5,700 nt of DNA from Deltaproteobacteria bacterium. GTDB lineage: Bacteria > Desulfobacterota > DSM-4660 > Desulfatiglandales > B25-G16. Under the pieces are notes generated by a model. It was not told where the DNA came from. It did not search any database and was given only the letters and a program-made list of their open reading frames with translations. A program made the translations under genes and the position numbers. Location: contig QMLW01000155.1 of NCBI GenBank assembly GCA_003646935.1, positions 1 through 5,700 on the forward strand. The letters run 5' to 3'. Shown piece by piece: positions 1 to 5,700 of this stretch (its first letter is position 1; each line of letters opens with the position of its first letter).

Positions 1-283
1 CGCACCCCGAACATTTCTCGCCCTTAAGTATGACGATTCCGTCGCCCCGCTTGAAGATGGCCTCCACCGGACAGGCCTCGGCACAGGGAGGATCATCGCA
101 GTGCCGACATAGGGTAACGCGGAAGGTAAAATCGGGGCTACCGTCATCACTGTGAGACCACTGTTCGGTGACCTTGATGAGCCTAATCCCATCAGGGGGA
201 TTATGCTCCTGCTTACATGCCGCCTCACAGGCCATGCACCCCCAGCAGGCGTACTCATCGATCATGAGCTCATATCTGTTCAA
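1..283 (-). CDS. 4Fe-4S ferredoxin-type electron-transfer subunit (DmsB/NrfC/PsrB-like), partial at the left edge
   Basis: This is the N-terminal 94 codons or so of a multi-cluster ferredoxin of the type that partners molybdopterin oxidoreductases and passes electrons to or from their catalytic subunit. The first cluster motif is CWGCMACEAAC (C13, C16, C19, C23). The second is CRHCDDPPCAEACP. The window ends inside a third motif, CSGC. Full-length relatives of roughly 180-250 residues bind four [4Fe-4S] clusters. No signal peptide precedes the first cluster, so the protein should be cytoplasmic. I chose a TTG start at 283 because a strong AGGAGG (290-295) lies six bases upstream and the N-terminus NRYELMIDEYACWGC resembles the family. 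An ATG at 265 is the alternative but has no good ribosome binding site. With TTG the gene overlaps the end of the upstream catalytic-subunit gene by 14 bases in another frame, which suggests translational coupling. Family assignment is confident; the substrate is unknown. Confidence 0.9.
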   Translation of the reverse strand, partial: MNRYELMIDEYACWGCMACEAACKQEHNPPDGIRLIKVTEQWSHSDDGSPDFTFRVTLCRHCDDPPCAEACPVEAIFKRGDGIVILKGEKCSGC

Positions 284-2441
284 GGCCGGCCTCCTCTTTC
301 TCCTCGGGGTATATCCTGCACAGAAGTGTGCGCACATGTGTCGCGCCCATGGCGGGGTCACAGTTTTCATAGGCATTGTCCGTGAGGATGTTGATGTTGG
401 ATTCATCCCAGCCGTGCCCGGGATCCTTTTGTTCCGGAAACCACCAGGCGTGCTCCGCTGAGACCACTCTTGGGTCGATACCCGCAAACAGCTTGGCCCG
501 CTGCCTCACCCTACCTCGCGGCGATTCGATTACTACCCAGTCGCCGTCTTGGATGCCCTCCTTGGCGGCAGCAGCGGGGTGGATTTCCAGGACCGGATCC
601 CTATGGAGTTCCCTCATCCAGGGGAGCTGGCGGTTTTCTGAGTGAAAAAAGCCGGGCATTCTCCTACCCGTGATCAGTATATAGGGGAACTCCTCGTACA
701 GCTCGGGCGTGCTGTAAGGGCCCTCTCGGGGCTCGCGAAATTGCGGGAGCGGATCATATCCCCAGCCCTCAAGGAGCGTGGAATAGAGCTCGAACTTCCG
801 CGACGGCGTGGAGAACCCCTTCACCTCATACTTCTGATTGATCACCTCGCCTCGAAGGTAGTCCATGTTCCTAAATTCCCCCCAGGTTATGCCCAGTGGT
901 TCGAGAATCCAGTCCAGGGCCTGCTCAAAGCTGTCCCACCAGTGCTCCCCCTGCCCTACCCTGTGGGCCAAGTCATTGAGCATCTCGTGATCCGAGCGGC
1001 ATTCCCCAACCTGGACTGCCTTTCTGCGGGGAAGGAGATACCCGTGACGCTTCCAGAAATCCCCGATGTAGTCCATCTCAAGCCACGTGGCAGCCGGCAC
1101 CACGATATCGGCGAGCTCTGCCGTGGGGGTGAGAAAGAAGTCGGAGACGGCCATGAACCCCACCTTCTTCAGCGCGCGGTACACCTGCCTGGCGTTTGCC
1201 CGGGTCATCACCGGATTTGAGCTTATAAAGAAGAGCATCTTCACCGGATAGGGCTGCTCATCGAGGATCGCGTCCCACACGCATTTCGGATTGATGATGG
1301 CAAAGTTCCCTGCAAGCCTGAACCGATCCCCACCCAGACGCTTTTCCCGTTGTATGTCAGGAAGCATCCTGTGGGCGCCAAAATGGCCCACGTTTCTGAT
1401 CCTGGGCTGTTGAAACAGCACCTGGCCGCCGCGAGCGTCGATGTTCCCGGTCACGCCCATAAGGGCCAGGAGCAAGCGGTCATTGTCCGCACAGTTGATC
1501 TGTTGCTCTATGGCCACGCCCCACTGGATGGCCGCTGGTTTTGTAGTGGCAAAGAGCCTGGCTGCCTCCCTGATCTTCTCCTTAGGGACCCAGGTAATGG
1601 CCTCTACCCTCTCCAGGGGGTATTCATTCACCCGCTCCACAAAGGGCTCCCAGCCGTAGACATGATTTTTCACGAATTCTTCTTGGTAGAGTTGTTCGTT
1701 CACAATCACATGGAGCATGCCCAGGGCAAGGGCTGCATCGGTACCGGGCCTGAGCTGGAGCCACACGTCCGCGCGCGCTGCAATGCGGGTGAGCCTGGGA
1801 TCAACGGCGATCAGTCGTGCCCCCTTGTTCAGCGCTACGGAAAAATGCTCTCCCTTGTACTCATCGGGGTTGCTGATAACGATATTGTTCCCCCACACCA
1901 TGATACATCGTGGTTCGTTCTCGTAGTCCACTATGGGATTCGTGCCGCAGGTGAGGATGCCGGTGGCGATCCGCGGCCCATAGCAGAAATGACCCGCCGT
2001 GAGGACATTCGGTGTGCCCAAGAGGTTGGCGAAGCGGTAGATGACCGCCTCGTTGTCCCTGCCCGTGCCATACCCCATCACAATGGACTCGGCACCAAAC
2101 CGCTCTTTATACGCCAGTATGCGCTCCGCGATGGTGTCCAGGGCCTCATCCCAGGATATGCGCTCCCAGTCGCCACCGCCCTTTGGGCCACGGCGCTTGA
2201 CCGGATAGATGAGCCGGTCGGGATGGTAGGCCAGCTGTATTGATGCAATCGCCTTGGGGCACAGGGTGCCGTGGTTGATGGGGCAGCCGGGATCACCGGC
2301 TATCTTCACCGCCCTCCCGTCTTTCACATACACCAGCACGCCGCATCCCCCGTGACACATCCTGCAGTGGCTCTTGACTACCGAATCGTAGCCATAGACC
2401 TCCATCTCCCGTGCTGTGTTCGCGTAGGCGAACTCCGCCAT
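270..2441 (-). CDS. Cytoplasmic molybdopterin (bis-MGD, Mo or W) oxidoreductase, acetylene hydratase-like/DMSO reductase family
   Basis: This is a catalytic subunit of the DMSO reductase superfamily, 723 residues. An N-terminal [4Fe-4S] motif, CRMCHGGC with a distal Cys in LCPK, gives ligands C26, C29, C33 and C61, and K63 follows as the usual electron-path lysine. The molybdopterin core begins near DWERISWDEALD (91-102). C153 in GHFCYGP is the likely metal ligand. The C-terminal dinucleotide-binding domain runs from about residue 586 (ITGRR, then FHSENRQ) to about 711. There is no twin-arginine signal, so the enzyme should be cytoplasmic. Length and motif spacing resemble acetylene hydratase of Pelobacter (about 730 residues, as I recall it), but the Asp needed for acetylene hydration, next to the second cluster Cys, is His here (H30). 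The substrate therefore cannot be named. The ATG is supported by AGGGAGG six bases upstream. The downstream overlapping ferredoxin gene is its probable electron-transfer partner, and the gene is divergent from the multiheme cytochrome gene. Confidence 0.93.
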   Translation of the reverse strand: MAEFAYANTAREMEVYGYDSVVKSHCRMCHGGCGVLVYVKDGRAVKIAGDPGCPINHGTLCPKAIASIQLAYHPDRLIYPVKRRGPKGGGDWERISWDEALDTIAERILAYKERFGAESIVMGYGTGRDNEAVIYRFANLLGTPNVLTAGHFCYGPRIATGILTCGTNPIVDYENEPRCIMVWGNNIVISNPDEYKGEHFSVALNKGARLIAVDPRLTRIAARADVWLQLRPGTDAALALGMLHVIVNEQLYQEEFVKNHVYGWEPFVERVNEYPLERVEAITWVPKEKIREAARLFATTKPAAIQWGVAIEQQINCADNDRLLLALMGVTGNIDARGGQVLFQQPRIRNVGHFGAHRMLPDIQREKRLGGDRFRLAGNFAIINPKCVWDAILDEQPYPVKMLFFISSNPVMTRANARQVYRALKKVGFMAVSDFFLTPTAELADIVVPAATWLEMDYIGDFWKRHGYLLPRRKAVQVGECRSDHEMLNDLAHRVGQGEHWWDSFEQALDWILEPLGITWGEFRNMDYLRGEVINQKYEVKGFSTPSRKFELYSTLLEGWGYDPLPQFREPREGPYSTPELYEEFPYILITGRRMPGFFHSENRQLPWMRELHRDPVLEIHPAAAAKEGIQDGDWVVIESPRGRVRQRAKLFAGIDPRVVSAEHAWWFPEQKDPGHGWDESNINILTDNAYENCDPAMGATHVRTLLCRIYPEEKEEAGLEQI
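290..295 (-). promoter_or_regulatory. Shine-Dalgarno AGGAGG deciding a TTG start
   Basis: AGGAGG on the minus strand lies inside the last codons of the molybdopterin oxidoreductase gene, six bases before TTG at 283. The only nearby ATG, at 265, would be about 24 bases away, too far for this site. It therefore supports the non-ATG start and coupled translation of the ferredoxin subunit. Confidence 0.65.
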
Positions 2442-2447
2442 GGATTA

Positions 2448-2454
2448 CCTCCCT
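2448..2454 (-). promoter_or_regulatory. Shine-Dalgarno AGGGAGG of the molybdopterin oxidoreductase gene
   Basis: A strong minus-strand AGGGAGG sits six bases before the ATG at 2441 and fixes the start of the catalytic-subunit gene. I found no convincing -35/-10 pair for this direction. The TATATA at 2463-2468 is too close to the ribosome binding site to be a normal -10 box. Confidence 0.75.
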
Positions 2455-2513
2455 ATCGTGCCTATATAGCAAAGATGTCTCCCAACAGAAAGCAGGAAAT
2501 TTTCCCTTCTCTG

Positions 2514-2538
2514 TATAAAATCGCGAAGCTATTTTATA
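2514..2538. repeat. 8-bp perfect inverted repeat, operator candidate
   Basis: TATAAAAT (2514-2521) and ATTTTATA (2531-2538) are perfect inverted copies separated by nine bases, and they end two bases before the TTGACA -35 candidate at 2541. Its position next to the promoter in a divergent region suits a regulator binding site. The arms are pure A/T, however, so chance is a real possibility, and I do not recognise a known regulator consensus. Confidence 0.4.
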
Positions 2539-2540
2539 AT

Positions 2541-2570
2541 TTGACATACATGCTTCTCTAAGGCGATGAT
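2541..2570 (+). promoter_or_regulatory. Sigma70-type promoter candidate for the multiheme cytochrome gene
   Basis: A perfect TTGACA (-35, 2541-2546) is followed after an 18-base spacer by GATGAT (2565-2570), a four-of-six match to TATAAT. Transcription would start near 2577 and give a leader of about 44 nt. The -35 is strong and the -10 moderate. The inverted repeat immediately upstream would allow activation or repression. Confidence 0.45.
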
Positions 2571-2620
2571 ATAGCCTGAGATCAAAAACAATTCTTTCCC
2601 CCTTTCATAGAAAACCGAGT

Positions 2621-4813
2621 ATGGATACGAAATTCATAAAACATCTCCGAATATCGTTCATTCTACTCCCCGCATTCATTATCCATCTGGCTAGTATTCC
2701 CTGCATCCACGCCACCGAGGACTACGCGGCGGAGACCGGAAAGGATTGTGCCTTCTGCCATCAGGAACCTGTCGGCGGTGAGCTGAACGCCATGGGCTTT
2801 GCCTATGTAAAGGCCGGCTATCGCTACCCCATCCCGGAGAGGATCTTAGAGAAATCCGCCTCCCTTCAAACGCCGTTTCATAAAACGCTCAGGTTCGTCA
2901 TAGGCTACCTCCATCTACTCGCTGCCGTCGTATTCTTCGGCGCAATATTCTACATTCACCTCTTCATCAAGCCCTCTCGCCTCATCGGCGGCATACCAAA
3001 GCATGAGAGGATCCTCGGGGTCTCCTGCATGATCACCCTCGCGCTCACGGGCAGCTACCTCACCTGGGTTCGTATCGATTCGTGGGAGCAGTTCTTCAAC
3101 AGCACCTTCGGCCTCATGCTGTTTATCAAGATCCTTCTGTTTGTCTTGATGGTCGCCATCGGGATCACCGCGATTACCGTGGTTCATCGGCTCATGGGAA
3201 AAGAGGCGAAACCGGTGGAACCACCTCATAAGGAGGCTGACATCAGCCTGGAGGACCTTCGTCATTTCGATGGTGCCCCTGGAAGGCCCGCCTATGTGGC
3301 CTATGAGGGCAAGATCTATGACGTAGGTTCCAGCCCAAAGTGGAAGGAGGGGAGGCACTTCGGCAAGCACAGCGCAGGCACGGACCTCACCGAGGCTATG
3401 GGGGGCGCCCCGCACGGAGCAGAGGTCCTTGAAAACGTGCGGTACGTGAGGGAACTCTCCGAACAACGGAGCGCGGCGAAAAGGCCTACCCCCGCGCACA
3501 AGGTCTTCATCGTGATGGCCTATATTAACCTGGTCATCATCTTCTTGGTCCTGGGCTGCATCAGCGTGTGGCGATGGGGATTTCCGGTGAGATTAGTACC
3601 AAATGCCGGTGCTGGTGTCAGCGCTCGTGGTACCTGTATCGAATGCCACATGTCAGAAACCCCCGGCATCTACCATGGCTGGTCCAATAGCCTCCATGCA
3701 AAGGTCAATGTTGGGTGTCTCCGTTGTCACAAGCCCGGGCATGATACGCCCGTGATCAGCGAGCGCCACCTACAGTACGATATAATCCCCGTTTCCCTGG
3801 TGGTAACGCCGAAGACCTGTCAAGGATGCCACCCCAAGGAGGTCGACCAGTACGACAAGAGCAAACACGCCCATACCCTTGAGATTATGTGGAAAGTAGA
3901 CAACTGGCTCAATGATGGCATGAATAATGCCATAGAGCGGACCACGGGATGCTACGCCTGTCACGGTACAGTCGTTGAGGTGGTGGATGGCCGGCCAAAA
4001 CCTGGTACGTGGCCCAATGTGGGGGTGGGAAGGAAAAATCCCGACGACACGCTCGGAAGCTGCAGCAGCTGTCACACGAGACATCGATTCTCCGTGGTTG
4101 AGGCGAGGAAGCCAGAGGCCTGCGATCAGTGTCACCTCGGTCCCGATCACCCGCAGATCGAGATCTACAATGAATCCAAACACGGCACCATCTACCACGC
4201 AGAGGGGAACGAATGGAACTGGCGTCCAGATGACGGCCGCTGGAAAGCGGGAAGCTCTTACCGGGCGCCCACATGTGCCGCCTGCCATATTTCTGAAGCT
4301 GATGACATGCCCGCCACGCACGATGTAACCGAGAGGCTCTCATGGGAAACACAGGCCCCTCTGACGGTGAGGCCCAACGAGTTCAAACCCTTCCCCGCTA
4401 AAACGGACTGGAAACGTGAACGAACAAAGATGAAAAGGGTGTGCCTCCAGTGTCATTCCATCGGTTGGACGGATGATCACTTCTCAAATCTGGATCGAGT
4501 AATCGAAAACTACAACGAGAATTACTTCAAACCAATAAAGAATCTGATCGATTCCCTCTATAGGGAACGGTTTTTGTCAAGGGAGAGCTATTTTGACGAG
4601 GATCTTGAGTGGGAATTCTATGAACTCTGGCACCATGATGGGCGCAGGGCTCGGATGGGAGCCGCTATGATGGCTCCCGATTATGCATGGTGGCACGGCT
4701 TTTACGAGCTGAAACACCGCTACATCCATATCCGAAAGGCTGCTTCTGATCTGAGGCAGAAAGGCATTGGGCACATCCACAGGGACTTTCCCGGAAAATT
4801 CCAGGAAGAATAA
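2621..4813 (+). CDS. Membrane-spanning nine-heme cytochrome c: CopD-like helices + b5-like domain + HAO-type octaheme domain
   Basis: This 730-residue protein starts with a signal peptide (about 1-31, probable cleavage after CIHA). A one-heme domain follows (CAFCH, 43-47, then a GGELNAMGF-type stretch). Helices at about 90-116, 131-150 and 163-189 resemble CopD. A cytochrome b5-like domain at about 205-278 carries H246, H250 and H265, and a fourth helix spans 295-316. The C-terminal domain holds eight CxxCH motifs, starting at C339, C366, C400, C444, C481, C501, C552 and C608. Its spacing, GPDH after the sixth motif (D509-H510), SKHG, RAPTCAACH, THDVTERLSW and the C-terminal WWHGFYEL indicate the HAO/octaheme family, which oxidises hydroxylamine or hydrazine, or reduces nitrite or hydroxylamine. 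Basic loops at 117-130, 190-198 and 287-294 predict b5 inside the cell and the hemes outside. Reaction and direction are unknown, and the HAO cross-linking Tyr cannot be assigned by eye. The ATG fits the signal peptide, although its ribosome binding site is weak. Confidence 0.92.
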   Translation: MDTKFIKHLRISFILLPAFIIHLASIPCIHATEDYAAETGKDCAFCHQEPVGGELNAMGFAYVKAGYRYPIPERILEKSASLQTPFHKTLRFVIGYLHLLAAVVFFGAIFYIHLFIKPSRLIGGIPKHERILGVSCMITLALTGSYLTWVRIDSWEQFFNSTFGLMLFIKILLFVLMVAIGITAITVVHRLMGKEAKPVEPPHKEADISLEDLRHFDGAPGRPAYVAYEGKIYDVGSSPKWKEGRHFGKHSAGTDLTEAMGGAPHGAEVLENVRYVRELSEQRSAAKRPTPAHKVFIVMAYINLVIIFLVLGCISVWRWGFPVRLVPNAGAGVSARGTCIECHMSETPGIYHGWSNSLHAKVNVGCLRCHKPGHDTPVISERHLQYDIIPVSLVVTPKTCQGCHPKEVDQYDKSKHAHTLEIMWKVDNWLNDGMNNAIERTTGCYACHGTVVEVVDGRPKPGTWPNVGVGRKNPDDTLGSCSSCHTRHRFSVVEARKPEACDQCHLGPDHPQIEIYNESKHGTIYHAEGNEWNWRPDDGRWKAGSSYRAPTCAACHISEADDMPATHDVTERLSWETQAPLTVRPNEFKPFPAKTDWKRERTKMKRVCLQCHSIGWTDDHFSNLDRVIENYNENYFKPIKNLIDSLYRERFLSRESYFDEDLEWEFYELWHHDGRRARMGAAMMAPDYAWWHGFYELKHRYIHIRKAASDLRQKGIGHIHRDFPGKFQEE

Positions 4814-4875
4814 GATCGTTACACGATTTTATCCAACGCGACGTTATCGCTCCTATGGCGAAAGGTTAACATTCT

Positions 4876-4919
4876 AATTTGAATTCATCCAGCGCTGCAA
4901 GCAGCGGGGAATTCAAATT
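4876..4919. terminator. Nested hairpin between convergent genes, possible bidirectional terminator
   Basis: A perfect 11-bp inverted repeat (AATTTGAATTC at 4876-4886, GAATTCAAATT at 4909-4919) encloses a second perfect 6-bp stem (CGCTGC at 4893-4898, GCAGCG at 4901-4906), giving one long nested hairpin. It lies between the cytochrome stop at 4813 and the leftward ferredoxin stop at 4919-4921, and its right arm touches that stop codon. Position suggests termination of both transcripts. Neither side has a clear run of U, so a classical intrinsic terminator is uncertain. The rest of 4814-4918 shows no other feature. Confidence 0.5.
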
Positions 4920-5446
4920 TAAAGCAGGATTTGATTCTCCAATGATCGGGATTCCCCTGCGGAGATCACCCGTATGGCCGGCCTTCCCTTTACCGGACGC
5001 TTGAACTCGCAGATCCCGCATCCCACGCATTTCTTGAGGTCCACATAGGGCAACTGGACCTGGGTCTTGGTGCCGTCGGGGCCTGCCACCACGTCCTTCC
5101 TGAAATAGATGGCCTTGGGAGAGGTGGGGCAGTGCTCCTCGCACACGATGCAGGGCCCGTTTCCCGACCACGGGAGGCACCTGCCCCTGTCGATGTAGGC
5201 GGAGTCTATCTTTATGGGCCGCTCGATCTTGTCGGTCGCTGAAAACTCGGCTATCGCTCCCGTGGGGCACACATCGACGCACAGGGTGCAGGTATACTCG
5301 CAGTAACCCTGGTTCATCACGAGGTGATGGATGGTGCCCAACGGACAGATGAAGCCGCAGAATACCCTTCCCAGAAAGAGGGTCACCACAAGCACGGCCG
5401 CCGACCACCAGAACCTCTTGATGAGATGATGTGCTGATAAAAAGCG
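4919..5446 (-). pseudogene. NapH-like 4Fe-4S ferredoxin-type protein, apparently truncated and decayed
   Basis: The readable frame begins around FLSAHHLIKRFWW, at about 5446. It continues through a membrane segment into GRVFCGFICPLG, the CxxxCPxG signature of NapH/NosR-type membrane ferredoxins. Three cysteine groups follow: CEYTCTLCVDVCP, CLPWS with PCIVCEEHCP, and KCVGCGICEFKRP. No ATG, GTG or TTG lies in frame from the TGA at 5486-5488 until the GTG at 5395, which would cut the membrane helix in half. Relatives have several N-terminal helices and usually a long stretch between the CPLG motif and the terminal ferredoxin domain. Here only about ten residues separate them. The last cluster motif has Arg (CGT, 4997-4999) where its fourth Cys is expected, one base away from TGT. 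Together these suggest a degraded gene; a short diverged but working protein is the alternative. The frame ends at TAA 4919-4921. Intact relatives carry electrons between membrane and soluble partners. Confidence 0.6.
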
Positions 5447-5457
5447 GGAACAATAGC

Positions 5458-5699
5458 CTACATTGAGGCCAGGGACGTGAAGATCTCAAGCGTTCCGCGC
5501 AACACGTCCTTCTGGGTAACGATGCCCACCACCTTTTGCCTATCCATGACCAAGAGCCTCCTCACGTCCTTCACCGCCATGAGCGAGGATGCCTGCCCGA
5601 GCCCTGCATCTGCTTTAATATGGACAAGGGGTGCGCTCATGATTTCCCCAACCGCCCTTTAATGCATAGATGTTCGGGGCATACCCTCTTTAAGATATC
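5458..5699 (-). pseudogene. CBS-domain protein, partial at the right edge, with an apparent one-base frameshift
   Basis: From ATG 5640 the frame reads MSAPLVHIKADAGLGQ, RRLLVMDRQKVVGIVTQKDV and ends LASM at TAG 5458-5460: one complete CBS domain of the kind that usually comes second in a tandem pair (Bateman module), which senses adenosine nucleotides. Directly upstream, AVGEI extends the same frame backwards as family members would, but a TAA at 5659-5661 stops it. The neighbouring frame at the window edge reads RVCPEHLCIKG after DILK, which looks like the end of a first CBS domain and the linker. One missing base in the AAAGGG run at 5655-5660 would join the two frames. It could be a true mutation, a sequencing error, or a short single-CBS gene starting at 5640. 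The gene is immediately upstream of the decayed NapH-like frame, with the two frames almost abutting. Confidence 0.55.
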
Positions 5700-5700
5700 C

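Larger units (their letters stand above)
2442..2620. promoter_or_regulatory. Divergent intergenic regulatory region
   Basis: This 179-bp, AT-rich region separates the leftward molybdopterin oxidoreductase gene from the rightward multiheme cytochrome gene, so it must hold the start signals of both. It contains the leftward ribosome binding site, an 8-bp inverted repeat and a rightward promoter candidate, each listed separately. Upstream of the rightward ATG the sequence is AC/T-rich with no clear Shine-Dalgarno (only a weak GAG at 2617-2619), so translation of the cytochrome may be inefficient or rely on other features. No tRNA or riboswitch-like structure is evident. Confidence 0.75.

Noticed and set aside
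1350..2243. A 297-codon plus-strand open frame opposite the molybdopterin oxidoreductase gene, and a similar one at 642-1220
   Set aside because: Their translations show no recognisable domain, they are His/Pro/Gly-rich as antisense frames of GC-rich genes are, and the opposite strand carries an unmistakable conserved enzyme.
270..2441. Naming the molybdenum/tungsten enzyme acetylene hydratase
   Set aside because: The catalytic Asp beside the second cluster cysteine is replaced by His, and a ferredoxin subunit accompanies it, so a hydratase role is not supported.
2463..2468. TATATA as the -10 box of the leftward gene
   Set aside because: Transcription would then begin at or inside the ribosome binding site at 2448-2454, and no convincing -35 box lies at the right distance.
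2541..2554. TTGAC as an HcpR/FNR-type binding site
   Set aside because: Only the left half-site is present; the inverted partner is missing. It is better explained as a -35 box.
2915..3499. A 194-codon minus-strand open frame inside the multiheme cytochrome gene, and others at 3770-4352
   Set aside because: They are antisense to a gene with nine CxxCH motifs, and their own products are low-complexity with no family resemblance.
4866..5489. A 207-codon minus-strand open frame overlapping the NapH-like remnant
   Set aside because: It is an Arg/His/Gly-rich out-of-frame shadow. The cysteine motifs are all in the neighbouring frame.
5637..5661. Programmed -1 ribosomal frameshifting to make a full CBS protein
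   Set aside because: The T AAA GGG sequence is not a standard slippery heptamer, and no stimulatory structure is obvious. A single-base indel or sequencing error is simpler.

Overview
The window looks like part of a moderately GC-rich bacterial genome with an anaerobic respiratory lifestyle. It holds a bis-MGD molybdenum/tungsten oxidoreductase with its iron-sulfur partner, a membrane-bound multiheme cytochrome c of the hydroxylamine oxidoreductase (HAO) type, and a NapH-like ferredoxin. This mix is familiar from Desulfobacterota-like anaerobes, but the phylum is an inference from gene content only, made with low confidence.

Layout. (1) On the minus strand, positions 1-2441 hold a two-gene unit: a roughly 720-residue cytoplasmic molybdopterin oxidoreductase (270-2441), then an overlapping, translationally coupled gene for a multi-[4Fe-4S] electron-transfer subunit that runs off the left edge (1-283). 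(2) A 179-bp divergent intergenic region (2442-2620) carries a plausible sigma70-type promoter for the rightward gene and an 8-bp inverted repeat just upstream of its -35 box. (3) On the plus strand, 2621-4813 encodes the most striking protein here, a 730-residue fusion. In order it has a signal peptide, a one-heme cytochrome domain, three CopD-like membrane helices, a cytochrome b5-like domain predicted to be cytoplasmic, a fourth helix, and an HAO-like domain with eight CxxCH motifs predicted to be periplasmic. (4) A short convergent intergenic region (4814-4918) holds a long nested hairpin. (5) On the minus strand, 4919 to the right edge holds what look like remnants of two genes. One is a NapH-like 4Fe-4S protein with no proper start, a shortened middle and one cluster cysteine changed to Arg. 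The other is a tandem-CBS protein interrupted by an apparent one-base frameshift.

How the parts may work together (inference). The HAO-like cytochrome has the parts to pass electrons between a periplasmic octaheme centre that handles nitrogen or sulfur oxyanion chemistry and a cytoplasmic b5-type heme, through membrane helices, all in one polypeptide. The divergently transcribed molybdenum/tungsten enzyme and its ferredoxin subunit have no Tat signal, so they lie on the cytoplasmic side, where the b5-like domain is also predicted. Shared control from the intergenic region is possible, but the sequence does not prove it.
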